Of a stretch of 16,072 nt of DNA, positions 7,454 to 14,493 are shown piece by piece; position 1 is the stretch's first letter, and each line of letters opens with the position of its first letter. This DNA is from Bordetella parapertussis (GTDB lineage Bacteria > Pseudomonadota > Gammaproteobacteria > Burkholderiales > Burkholderiaceae_C), in the NCBI GenBank assembly GCA_945873925.1, contig CAMCES010000040.1, forward strand, positions 1-16,072, given 5' to 3'. The notes under the pieces were generated by a model. It worked only from the letters and a program-made list of their open reading frames with translations, made no database searches and was not told the DNA's origin. The position numbers and the translations under genes are program-made.

Positions 7454-8326
7454 ATGAGTTGGCTTGAAAAACTGCTGCCCTCGAAAATCCAACAAACCGC
7501 CCCTGCGGACCGCCGTACCGTGCCCGAAGGCGTGTGGGTCAAGTGCCCCAGTTGTGAGACCGTGCTGTACAAAAACGATTTGGAAGAAAACCAAAACGTT
7601 TGCCCCAAGTGCAACCACCACCACCGCATTGCTGCCCGCGCCCGGTTGGATGCTTTCCTGGACCCCGAAGGCCGCTATGAGATTGGCCAAGAAGTGCTGC
7701 CGATGGACCCTTTGAAATTCAAGGACAGCCGCAAATACCCCGAACGCCTCAAAGAAGCCCTGGAAAACACCGGCGAAACCGACGCCTTGGTGGTCATGGG
7801 TGGCTCGGTCCACAGCATCAACCTGGTGGCCGCCTGTTTCGAGTTTGATTTCATGGGCGGCTCGATGGGCTCGGTGGTAGGTGAGCGCTTCGTGCGCGGC
7901 GTGCACACCGCGATCGAACAAAAGGTGCCCTTTGTTTGCTTCACCGCCACCGGTGGTGCTCGCATGCAAGAGGGCTTGCTCTCGCTCATGCAAATGGCCA
8001 AAACCAATGCTTCACTTACCCGTTTGGCACAAAAAGGCTTGCCCTACATCAGCATCCTGACCGACCCGACCATGGGTGGCGTGTCAGCTGGCTTTGCGTT
8101 CATGGGTGACATGGTGATCGCCGAACCCAAGGCCTTGATTGGCTTTGCCGGACCGCGGGTGATCGAGAGCACCGTGCGCGTGACCCTGCCCGAAGGCTTC
8201 CAGCGCGCAGAATTCTTGATGGAAAAAGGCGCGATCGATCTGATTTGCGACCGCCGCGACCTGCGCAAAACCGTGGCCAACACCCTGGCCATGCTGACGC
8301 GGCAATCGGCTGACTCGGTCAGCTGA
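7454..8326 (+). CDS. accD: Acetyl-CoA carboxylase carboxyltransferase beta subunit
   Basis: AccD is the zinc-containing half of the carboxyltransferase that makes malonyl-CoA for fatty acid synthesis, working with AccA and the biotin components. The 290-residue protein opens with MSWLEKLLPSKI and carries the zinc ribbon Cys31-X2-Cys34-X15-Cys50-X2-Cys53. The crotonase-like carboxyltransferase fold follows, with FDFMGGSMGSVVGE, TATGGARMQEG, LTDPTMGGVSAGFAFMGD and FAGPRVIEST. A good ribosome binding site, AGGAGA at 7443-7448, sits five bases before the ATG. The trpFBA-accD order is typical of beta- and gammaproteobacteria. In many Burkholderiales folC follows accD; here the next gene is a small DUF3297 gene on the opposite strand, whose stop codon is one base away. 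Confidence 0.98.
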   Translation: MSWLEKLLPSKIQQTAPADRRTVPEGVWVKCPSCETVLYKNDLEENQNVCPKCNHHHRIAARARLDAFLDPEGRYEIGQEVLPMDPLKFKDSRKYPERLKEALENTGETDALVVMGGSVHSINLVAACFEFDFMGGSMGSVVGERFVRGVHTAIEQKVPFVCFTATGGARMQEGLLSLMQMAKTNASLTRLAQKGLPYISILTDPTMGGVSAGFAFMGDMVIAEPKALIGFAGPRVIESTVRVTLPEGFQRAEFLMEKGAIDLICDRRDLRKTVANTLAMLTRQSADSVS

Positions 8327-8327
8327 C

Positions 8328-8576
8328 TCAGCGGTAATACACCTCAACCCGCCCTTTGAGCGAGATCAACAAAGGCTTGCCTTTGCGATCGAGTGTTTTG
8401 CCAGCAGGCACCTTGATCCAGCCTTCGCTGATGCAGTACTCCTCGACATCACTGCGCTCTTTGTCGTTGAAGCGGATGCCGATGTCGTGGTGGAACACCG
8501 CCTCCAGGTAATGCGGGCTGCGCGGGTCGATCGACAAACGGTCGGGCAATTCGGGGCGGGTGGGCGTGTCGCTCAT
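8328..8576 (-). CDS. DUF3297 family small protein
   Basis: An 82-residue cytoplasmic protein that I recognise as the DUF3297 family, common in proteobacteria and without a known function. Conserved stretches are LPDRLSIDPRSPHY, GIRFNDKERSDVEEYCISEGWIKV, and a C-terminal basic strand region ending LKGRVEVYYR. The start was set at MSDTPTRPEL because this matches the family; an upstream in-frame ATG at 8609 would add 11 residues (MRAVSLSPLIT) that do not look conserved. No clear Shine-Dalgarno sequence precedes either start. The gene converges on accD with one base between stop codons and is divergent from lysS. No catalytic motif is visible; I give no function. Confidence 0.88.
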   Translation of the reverse strand: MSDTPTRPELPDRLSIDPRSPHYLEAVFHHDIGIRFNDKERSDVEEYCISEGWIKVPAGKTLDRKGKPLLISLKGRVEVYYR

Positions 8577-8623
8577 GGTGATCAAGGGTGAAAGAGAAAC
8601 AGCTCGCATTGTCTGCGAACTCT

Positions 8624-8629
8624 TAGAAT
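8624..8629 (+). promoter_or_regulatory. Possible -10 element for lysS
   Basis: TAGAAT lies six bases before the lysS ATG in the 59-base divergent gap shared with the DUF3297 gene. No convincing -35 is seen and no ribosome binding site lies between it and the ATG, so a leaderless lysS mRNA is possible. Confidence 0.4.
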
Positions 8630-8635
8630 CCTCGG

Positions 8636-10174
8636 ATGTCCGAAAACACCCCCTTCCCAGCTCCCATCGACGAAAACCAACTCATCTCTGAACGCCGCGA
8701 CAAACTCAAGCAGATGCGAGAGCGCCAAGCCCAAGGTGGCCCGGTGGCTTTCCCCAACGATTTCAAACCTGCCCACCATGCGGCGGCATTGCACACGGCG
8801 CACGGCGGCAAAACCGCAGAGACGCTGGCTGAAGAAAAACACACGGTGCGTATCGCGGGTCGCATGGTCTTGAAACGGGTGATGGGCAAGGCCAGTTTCG
8901 CCACCTTGCAAGACAGCACAGGCCGCATGCAGGTGTATGTCAAGGGCGACGAAATTGGCGCGGACCTGTACGAGGACTTCAAGCACTGGGACTTGGGCGA
9001 CATCGCCGGTGCCGAGGGCCTGCTGTTCAAAACCAAAACCGGCGAACTGTCGGTGCATGTCACCCGCATCCGCATGCTGACCAAAAGCCTGCGCCCCTTG
9101 CCAGATAAGTTCCACGGCATCCATGACCAGGAAATCAAATACCGCCAGCGTTACATCGACCTGATCACCGACGACACCTCGCGCCAGCGCTTCATCGCCC
9201 GCAGCAAGGCGGTGAGCAGCATCCGCGATTTCATGGTGGATCACGGCTTTCTGGAAGTCGAAACCCCGATGCTGCACCCGATCCCAGGCGGCGCCAACGC
9301 GCGGCCTTTCGAGACACACCACAACGCCCTTGACCAAGAAATGTTTTTGCGTATCGCGCCTGAGTTGTACCTGAAGCGGCTGCTGGTGGGTGGCTTTGAG
9401 CGGGTGTTTGAGATCAACCGCAACTTCCGCAACGAAGGTATCTCGGTGCGCCACAACCCCGAGTTCACCATGATGGAGTTCTACTCGGCCTACTGGAACT
9501 ACCAAGACCTGATGCAGTTCACCGAAACGCTGATTCGCCATGCCGCCGACAAAGCCGTGGGCAGCTTGCTGCTCACCTACGACGGCAAACCGGTCGACCT
9601 GTCCCAGCCGTTTGCGCGATTGACGATCCGCGAAGCCATCTTGGCGCACACCGACGCCGGCGCCCATGTGGACGACCCGGCATGGCTGACCCATGCCTTG
9701 AAAAAACTCGGCTTCAACGAAGAAAAACACAAGCTCTCAGGCCGCAGTCTGGCCAGCTTGCAGGTGCTGTACTTTGAAGAAACCGTGGAAGACCAGCTGT
9801 GGGCGCCGACCTTCATCATGGAGCACCCCACCGAAATCTCACCCCTGGCCCGTGCCAACGATGCCCGTCCGGAGGTGACCGAACGGTTTGAGCTCTACAT
9901 CACGGGGCGCGAATTTGGCAATGGCTTTAGCGAACTCAACGATGCGGAGGACCAGGCAACGCGTTTTCATGCCCAGGTCAACGCCAAGGACAGCGGCGAC
10001 GACGAGGCCATGTTGTATGACCATGATTTCGTGCGAGCGCTGGAATACGGCATGCCACCCGCAGGGGGCTGCGGCATTGGTATTGACCGATTGATGATGC
10101 TTTTGACGGACAGCCCCAGCATCCGGGACGTGATTTTGTTCCCTGCCTTGCGCCGCGAACAACCCAACAGCTGA
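8636..10174 (+). CDS. lysS: Lysyl-tRNA synthetase, class II
   Basis: LysS charges tRNA-Lys with lysine in the cytoplasm. The 512-residue protein is a class IIb synthetase. Its N-terminal OB-fold anticodon-binding domain spans about residues 70-165 (RIAGRMVLKRVMGKASFATLQD). Motif 1 is in DHGFLEVETPML near 200-214, motif 2 is FRNEGISVRHNPEFTMMEFY starting at Phe264, and motif 3 is GGCGIGIDRLMMLL starting at Gly477, with the ATP-contacting Arg485. Length and motifs match the family. The start ATG at 8636 gives the expected short N-terminal extension MSENTPFPAPIDENQLISER; no Shine-Dalgarno sequence is seen, but a TAGAAT lies just upstream. It converges with the small zinc-ribbon gene with 25 bases between stop codons. 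Confidence 0.98.
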   Translation: MSENTPFPAPIDENQLISERRDKLKQMRERQAQGGPVAFPNDFKPAHHAAALHTAHGGKTAETLAEEKHTVRIAGRMVLKRVMGKASFATLQDSTGRMQVYVKGDEIGADLYEDFKHWDLGDIAGAEGLLFKTKTGELSVHVTRIRMLTKSLRPLPDKFHGIHDQEIKYRQRYIDLITDDTSRQRFIARSKAVSSIRDFMVDHGFLEVETPMLHPIPGGANARPFETHHNALDQEMFLRIAPELYLKRLLVGGFERVFEINRNFRNEGISVRHNPEFTMMEFYSAYWNYQDLMQFTETLIRHAADKAVGSLLLTYDGKPVDLSQPFARLTIREAILAHTDAGAHVDDPAWLTHALKKLGFNEEKHKLSGRSLASLQVLYFEETVEDQLWAPTFIMEHPTEISPLARANDARPEVTERFELYITGREFGNGFSELNDAEDQATRFHAQVNAKDSGDDEAMLYDHDFVRALEYGMPPAGGCGIGIDRLMMLLTDSPSIRDVILFPALRREQPNS

Positions 10175-10199
10175 CCCACTCAAAGCTTTTGGTCTGCCT

Positions 10200-10466
10200 T
10201 CAGGCCTTGGCTTGTTTGACTTCCTTGGAAGCCACTGCCACAGGGGGGGCTGCTGGCTTGGGGGGTTTGCAATCATGGCAGAAAAAGGCCAAGCTGCCAG
10301 CAAAACGCTGTTGGCTGCCTTGGCGGCGAGGTTTGTGCATGCCGCATTTGATGCACGACATGGTCTCCCCCATTTTCCCCATGCCTGCGAACGGGGAGCC
10401 ATTTTCACGACTGGTAAAACGAAGACCACTCTCGTCAACAGAGGTCTTGCCAGATTTGGTTGCCAT
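10200..10466 (-). CDS. Small four-cysteine zinc-ribbon protein, function unknown
   Basis: An 88-residue protein with two CXXC pairs: Cys38-X2-Cys41 and Cys63-X2-Cys66, 21 residues apart, which is the layout of a treble-clef or zinc-ribbon metal site. The N-terminal part has the stretch SPFAGMGKMGETMSCIKCG, which I believe is conserved among Burkholderiales hypothetical proteins; the C-terminal tail is rich in Pro, Ala and Lys (KPPKPAAPPVAVASKEVKQAKA) and probably disordered. The start is supported by an AAAGGAA ribosome binding site (10471-10477 on the opposite strand). The 95-base gap behind it, up to the nagZ stop, holds an AT-rich TAAAAT (10518-10523) that might be a -10 for this gene. No signal peptide or membrane span. 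Binding of nucleic acid or protein is possible but not shown. Confidence 0.75.
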   Translation of the reverse strand: MATKSGKTSVDESGLRFTSRENGSPFAGMGKMGETMSCIKCGMHKPRRQGSQQRFAGSLAFFCHDCKPPKPAAPPVAVASKEVKQAKA

Positions 10467-10561
10467 GGAATTCCTTTTGCGTAGCCCTTTGCTCTGCTTG
10501 CCAGGGCCAAAGAGTAGATTTTAACCGCTTATGACCGTGCCTGAATCGGGGTGAGATCCGT

Positions 10562-11671
10562 TCAGCAAAGACTGGGCAACAAAGCCAGTGCTTGCAGGTA
10601 GGCTGGACTGGCCATCAAGGTGTCCCAACCAAGCGCATCTGCAGCTGGCAGCAAAGCGGTGCGCCGCGCCTCGCTGCGGCTGGAGGACACCCAAGCGCCC
10701 TGCTGCTGGGCTTGCGCCAAGCCTTGCAGCAAGCTGTCCACCGCTTGACCAGCCTCGAAGCTGTCGGGCGTGCTTTGGTTGCACAGCAAGACCAGATCGC
10801 AGCCTGCGTTCAAGGCGGTGACAGCCGCTTCGGTGTAACTGACCTCGCGCCCGTCGATCAGGCGGGCACCGGCCATGGACAAATCGTCACTGAACACCGC
10901 GCCTTGGAAGCCCAGGTCGTGGCGCAGGATGTCTTGCAGCCAACGTTTGGAAAACCCAGCCGGTCGGCCATCGACCTGGGGGTAAATGACATGGGCAGGC
11001 ATCACGCTGGTCAAGCTGGTGTTGAGCCAGCCGTAGGGCAAGGCGTCGTCTTTCAAAATGGCTTTGAGGCTGCGCCGGTCAATCGGGATCTCGGTGTGCG
11101 AGTCGGCTTTGACAAAGCCATGGCCTGGGAAATGTTTGCCACAGTTGGCCATGCCTGCTTGCAACAAACCGTGCATCAGGCTTTTCGCCAACAGGCTGAC
11201 GATGCGTGGGTCACGTGCGAACGCGCGGTCGCCGATCACGCCGCTGCTGCCAAAGTCCAAATCGAGCACCGGCGTGAAACTGAAGTCCACACCGCAGGCC
11301 CGCAGCTCAGAGGCCAACACCAGGCCACAAGCGGTGGCCGCGTTCATGGCTTGCAGGGCGCCACTGCCGGGCAAACCAGCCTCGTCCTGCCACCACAAGG
11401 CGGCGAGTTCGCGCATGGTGGGCAAATGGGTGAAACCGTCGGTGCGAAAACGTTGCACCCGACCGCCTTCGTGGTCGACGCAAATCAACAGGTCGGGGCG
11501 CACGCGCTTGATGTCAGCGCACAAGGCGCTGAGTTGGGCGCGGTCGACCCAGTTGCGGCCAAACAAAATCATGCCGCCGGTGAGTGGGTGGGCCAAACGG
11601 CGGCGATCGGTGTCGGTCAGCGTGGTGCCGGCGATGTCCAAAATCAGGGGGGCGTGTGTCACAGCAGTCAT
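10562..11671 (-). CDS. nagZ: Beta-N-acetylhexosaminidase
   Basis: NagZ is a cytoplasmic glycoside hydrolase family 3 enzyme that removes GlcNAc from anhydro-muropeptides during peptidoglycan recycling; its products can induce AmpC beta-lactamase in species that carry that system. The 369-residue protein shows CVDHEGGRVQRF (65-76), FTPVLDLDFG (132-141), the KHFPGHGFVKADSHTEIP loop with Lys179-His180 and the Asp190/His192 catalytic dyad, and VFSDDLSMAG with the likely nucleophile Asp262. No signal peptide is present, as expected. The ATG lies three bases after the acpS stop, so it is probably the last gene of the lepB-rnc-era-recO-pdxJ-acpS run. No T-rich terminator hairpin is evident downstream. 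Length is slightly above the usual ~340. Confidence 0.95.
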   Translation of the reverse strand: MTAVTHAPLILDIAGTTLTDTDRRRLAHPLTGGMILFGRNWVDRAQLSALCADIKRVRPDLLICVDHEGGRVQRFRTDGFTHLPTMRELAALWWQDEAGLPGSGALQAMNAATACGLVLASELRACGVDFSFTPVLDLDFGSSGVIGDRAFARDPRIVSLLAKSLMHGLLQAGMANCGKHFPGHGFVKADSHTEIPIDRRSLKAILKDDALPYGWLNTSLTSVMPAHVIYPQVDGRPAGFSKRWLQDILRHDLGFQGAVFSDDLSMAGARLIDGREVSYTEAAVTALNAGCDLVLLCNQSTPDSFEAGQAVDSLLQGLAQAQQQGAWVSSSRSEARRTALLPAADALGWDTLMASPAYLQALALLPSLC

Positions 11672-11674
11672 GGT

Positions 11675-12079
11675 TCAGGCAGAGGTTTGTTCGACGATGA
11701 CATGGCTGGTGGCGTAGTCGGTTTCGTCGCTCAAGGTGACATGGGCGCGCAAACGGCGGGCCTCGAACCAGTCGCGCAAAGCGCCGTGCAGCAGGATGGT
11801 CGGCTGACCGCTGGGCAACTTGCCCACCTCGCAATGCCGCCAGGTCATGGGCATGCGCATACCCAAACCAATGGCCTTGCTGAAGGCTTCCTTGACCGAA
11901 AAACGGGTGGCCAAAAAACGGATGCCGCGGTCGGGCCACCTACCGCTGCGACTTTCAAAGGTGCGCATCTCGGCTTCGCTCAAAATTTTCAGGGCCAGGC
12001 GGTTGCCGTGGCGTTCAAAACTGGCGCGGATGCGGCGGATGTCGCAAATATCGGTGCCGATGCCGTAGATCTGGCTCAT
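11675..12079 (-). CDS. acpS: Holo-[acyl-carrier-protein] synthase
   Basis: AcpS transfers 4'-phosphopantetheine from CoA to a serine of acyl carrier protein, activating it for fatty acid synthesis. The 134-residue protein has the two family motifs: GIGTDICDI with the magnesium-binding Asp10 and ATRFSVKEAFSKAIG with Glu64. Start MSQIYGIGTD was chosen because its ATG overlaps the pdxJ stop (ATGA) and matches the family; a start four codons upstream lies within pdxJ. The pdxJ-acpS pairing is also found in E. coli, where the two are co-transcribed. nagZ follows after three bases. Confidence 0.96.
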   Translation of the reverse strand: MSQIYGIGTDICDIRRIRASFERHGNRLALKILSEAEMRTFESRSGRWPDRGIRFLATRFSVKEAFSKAIGLGMRMPMTWRHCEVGKLPSGQPTILLHGALRDWFEARRLRAHVTLSDETDYATSHVIVEQTSA

Positions 12080-12810
12080 GGCTGCAAACACGCCAAATAC
12101 GCTTTCACCGTGTCGCTGTAACCGCGCTCCAGGGCATCGGCGATCAGCGCATGGCCAATCGACACCTCTTTCACGGCGGGGACGGCTTGCACAAAATCGC
12201 GCAAGTTCAAGAGATTGAGGTCGTGGCCTGCGTTGACCTCCAAACCCACCGCTTGCGCGGCCTGGGCAGCGGCAACGAACTGGGCCAAGACCTGTGCATG
12301 TCGGGCCTGACCATGGGCTTGCGCATAAGGCTCGGTGTAGAGCTCCACGCGGTCAGCGCCCACTTCTTTGGCGGCCTCCATGGCAGCTGGATCGGCATCC
12401 ATGAACAGGCTCACGCGCGCACCCCAGGCTTGGGCCTGGGCAATGAGGTCTTTCAAGGCGGCGGCATCCTGCGGAAAGCGCCAGCCGTGGTCCGAGGTGA
12501 ACTGCCCTTGCCCATCAGGTACGAAGGTGACCTGCTCAGGCCGAACGGCTTGAACCAGGGGCATGAGATTGTGAAAAGGGTTGCCTTCGATGTTGTATTC
12601 CCGGTCGGGCCAGTCCTTGAGCAAGGCGGCCAGGTCATGCACATCGCTGTCGCGGATGTGGCGTTGATCCGGACGCGGATGGACCGTGATGCCATTGGCA
12701 CCGGCTTGCAAACACAAGGTGGCTGCACGGGTCACGCTGGGGATGCCCAGGTGGCGGGTGTTGCGCAGCAGCGCAACTTTGTTGACATTGACTGACAGGT
12801 GGGTGTTCAT
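12076..12810 (-). CDS. pdxJ: Pyridoxine 5'-phosphate synthase
   Basis: PdxJ condenses 1-deoxy-D-xylulose 5-phosphate with 3-amino-1-hydroxyacetone 1-phosphate to form pyridoxine 5'-phosphate, in the DXP-dependent route to vitamin B6. The 244-residue TIM barrel shows the catalytic residues at positions equivalent to those of the E. coli enzyme: His44 in ITVHPRPDQRHI, Glu75 in YNIEG, and His196 in EVNAGHDLNL. Other conserved parts are FVPDGQGQFTSDHGW and ELYTEPYA. The ATG at 12810 overlaps the recO stop (ATGA) and gives the standard N-terminus with LSVNVNKVALLRNTR; an open frame upstream lies inside recO and is not used. Its own stop overlaps the acpS start. Confidence 0.97.
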   Translation of the reverse strand: MNTHLSVNVNKVALLRNTRHLGIPSVTRAATLCLQAGANGITVHPRPDQRHIRDSDVHDLAALLKDWPDREYNIEGNPFHNLMPLVQAVRPEQVTFVPDGQGQFTSDHGWRFPQDAAALKDLIAQAQAWGARVSLFMDADPAAMEAAKEVGADRVELYTEPYAQAHGQARHAQVLAQFVAAAQAAQAVGLEVNAGHDLNLLNLRDFVQAVPAVKEVSIGHALIADALERGYSDTVKAYLACLQP

Positions 12811-13598
12811 AGGGCTTGCAAATCCATCATCACTTGGCGGGTGCGCAAGCTGTTGACGCCGCAATGGTAGTGCAACAACTGGCGCAGCTGGGTTTGGAGC
12901 GCCACGCGGTCTTCGCTGGGCCACTCGGCACAGATGCGCAGCAAATCGGTGAGCGGCTCGGGGCCATCGATCGCGGTTTGCAACTGCAGCCATTGCAGGC
13001 CACGCAAATGCGGGCCTTCTTTCATGGCTTGCAATCCACCCTCGGCCACCAAGCCATAGGCTTTGTCGGCTTGCAAGGCTTGCAGTGTCATGGTTTGCAG
13101 GCTGAGATCGGGTAGAAAACCGATGTCTTTGACCAGCAGCATCTCAAAAGCGCGCAGCAATGGCGCGGTGGTGTTGTCCAAACCACTGGCCAGCACTTGC
13201 ACGGTTTGGCGGTAGATGTCAAACAAGGCCGGGTGCGGGTCGTCGCGGGCCAACAAACGCAGCAGCAATTCATTGATGTAACAGCCCGAGAGCAAAGCAT
13301 CACCGCTGGGCATGACATGGCCGCCCGCCCATTCCGCGCTTTTGAGGGTGCGGATTTCGCCATCGCCGCCGTAACAAAGCAACAAGGGCTGCAAAGGCAG
13401 CAAGACCGGTCGCAGGCTGGAGGTCGGGCGTTTGGCGCCTTTGGCCACCAAGGCGACACGGCCACGGTGCTTGGTGAACACTTCGAGGATGCGGCTGGAC
13501 TCGCTCCAGTCGTAGTGGTGGATCACAAAGCCGGGTTCATCCAGCACCCGGAAAACGCTGACCCTACTCGTAGCCAAAGCTGCGCACCCGCGCTTCAT
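12807..13598 (-). CDS. recO: DNA repair protein RecO
   Basis: RecO works with RecF and RecR to load RecA on SSB-coated gaps. The 263-residue protein begins with the OB-fold region (DEPGFVIHHYDWSESSRILEVF), then HRGRVALVAKGAKRP and the conserved LRPVLLPLQPL. The C-terminal helical part contains YINELLLRLLARDDPHPALF and ends VNSLRTRQVMMDLQAL. The zinc-finger cysteines of some RecO proteins are not seen, as is usual for proteobacterial forms. The ATG at 13598 overlaps the end of era by 35 bases; an in-frame GTG at 13547 would give a shorter product starting close to DEPGF, so the start is uncertain. The stop overlaps the pdxJ start. Confidence 0.93.
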   Translation of the reverse strand: MKRGCAALATSRVSVFRVLDEPGFVIHHYDWSESSRILEVFTKHRGRVALVAKGAKRPTSSLRPVLLPLQPLLLCYGGDGEIRTLKSAEWAGGHVMPSGDALLSGCYINELLLRLLARDDPHPALFDIYRQTVQVLASGLDNTTAPLLRAFEMLLVKDIGFLPDLSLQTMTLQALQADKAYGLVAEGGLQAMKEGPHLRGLQWLQLQTAIDGPEPLTDLLRICAEWPSEDRVALQTQLRQLLHYHCGVNSLRTRQVMMDLQAL

Positions 13599-14493
13599 CG
13601 TCGGCCCAACCCGATCGCACTTTGACCCACAGCTCTAAAAACACCTTGGCGTCCATCAGTTTTTCCAGCTCTTGGCGCGCCAGGGTACCGATTTGCTTCA
13701 AGCGTTCACCCTTGTCACCGATCACCATGGCCTTGTGTCCATCGCGCTCGACCACGATGGTGGCGGCGATGCGCACCATGCGAGAGAAGGTTTTGCCCGG
13801 CTCCTCGGTGAATGTCTCGATGATCACGGTGGAGGTGTAGGGCAGCTCGTCGCCGGTCAAGCGAAAGAGTTTTTCACGGATGATTTCGCTGGCCAAAAAC
13901 TTCTCACTGCGGTCGGTGAGCTCGTCCTCGCCATACCACCAAGGCTGTGCCGGCAGGTATTTCGCGCATTGCACCAACAACCGTTCAATGTCTTTTGGAT
14001 TCTTGGCCGACATCGGCACGAACTCGGCGAAGGCGTAGCGGGTTTGCATCGCTTGCAACCAAGGCGCGAGGGTTTCGCGGTGGGGGATTTTGTCGAGCTT
14101 ATTGGCCACCAACATGGCGGGGATGTTTTGACTCAGCAGCGTCAGTACTTTGGCGTCCGCTGCAGCAAAACTGCCTGCATTCACCACAAACAATACCAGG
14201 TCCACATCGCCGACCGCGCCCAGCACGGTTTTGTTGAGCGAGCGGTTCAAGGCGTTGCCATGCGCGGTTTGGAAACCTGGGGTGTCTACAAACATGAACT
14301 GGGTATCACCGGTGGTGCGGATGCCGGTGATGCGGTGGCGCGTGGTTTGTGACTTGCGAGATGTGATGCTGATTTTTTGGCCCACCAAGGCATTGAGCAA
14401 GGTTGACTTGCCGACGTTGGGCTTGCCGACGATGGCCACCAGGCCACAGCGTTGTGGGTTGTCGCCCACGGGGGTTTCTGCGTCATCGGTCAT
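13564..14493 (-). CDS. era: GTPase Era
   Basis: Era is an essential GTPase that binds 16S rRNA near its 3' end and assists 30S subunit maturation, acting at the membrane and cytoplasm. The 309-residue protein has G1 GKPNVGKS (23-30), G3 DTPG (70-73), G4 NKLD (131-134) and G5 SAK (162-164), with the switch region near TRHRITG. The C-terminal KH domain contains HKAMVIGDKGERLKQIG. The ATG at 14493 was chosen because its first base is the last base of the rnc stop codon (TGATG arrangement) and it gives the usual short acidic N-terminus MTDDAETP; an in-frame start seven codons upstream would lie in rnc. The rnc-era-recO order is conserved in proteobacteria. Confidence 0.98.
   Translation of the reverse strand: MTDDAETPVGDNPQRCGLVAIVGKPNVGKSTLLNALVGQKISITSRKSQTTRHRITGIRTTGDTQFMFVDTPGFQTAHGNALNRSLNKTVLGAVGDVDLVLFVVNAGSFAAADAKVLTLLSQNIPAMLVANKLDKIPHRETLAPWLQAMQTRYAFAEFVPMSAKNPKDIERLLVQCAKYLPAQPWWYGEDELTDRSEKFLASEIIREKLFRLTGDELPYTSTVIIETFTEEPGKTFSRMVRIAATIVVERDGHKAMVIGDKGERLKQIGTLARQELEKLMDAKVFLELWVKVRSGWADDEARVRSFGYE

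Noticed and set aside
8582..9730. A 382-codon frame on the - strand opposite lysS
   Set aside because: Antisense to the intact lysS with no recognisable motif; composition (Val/His/Gln/Phe-rich) is typical of a mirror frame.
10175..10199. Bidirectional terminator between lysS and the zinc-ribbon gene
   Set aside because: The gap contains AAAGCTTTT, but no stem of useful length; too weak to call.
10592..12121. A 509-codon open frame on the + strand opposite nagZ and acpS
   Set aside because: It lies antisense to two clearly recognised genes, has no family features, and is Gln/His/Gly-rich in the manner of a shadow frame produced by GC-rich codon bias.
12151..12795. A 214-codon + strand frame opposite pdxJ
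   Set aside because: Antisense to a well-supported gene, no motif or ribosome binding site.
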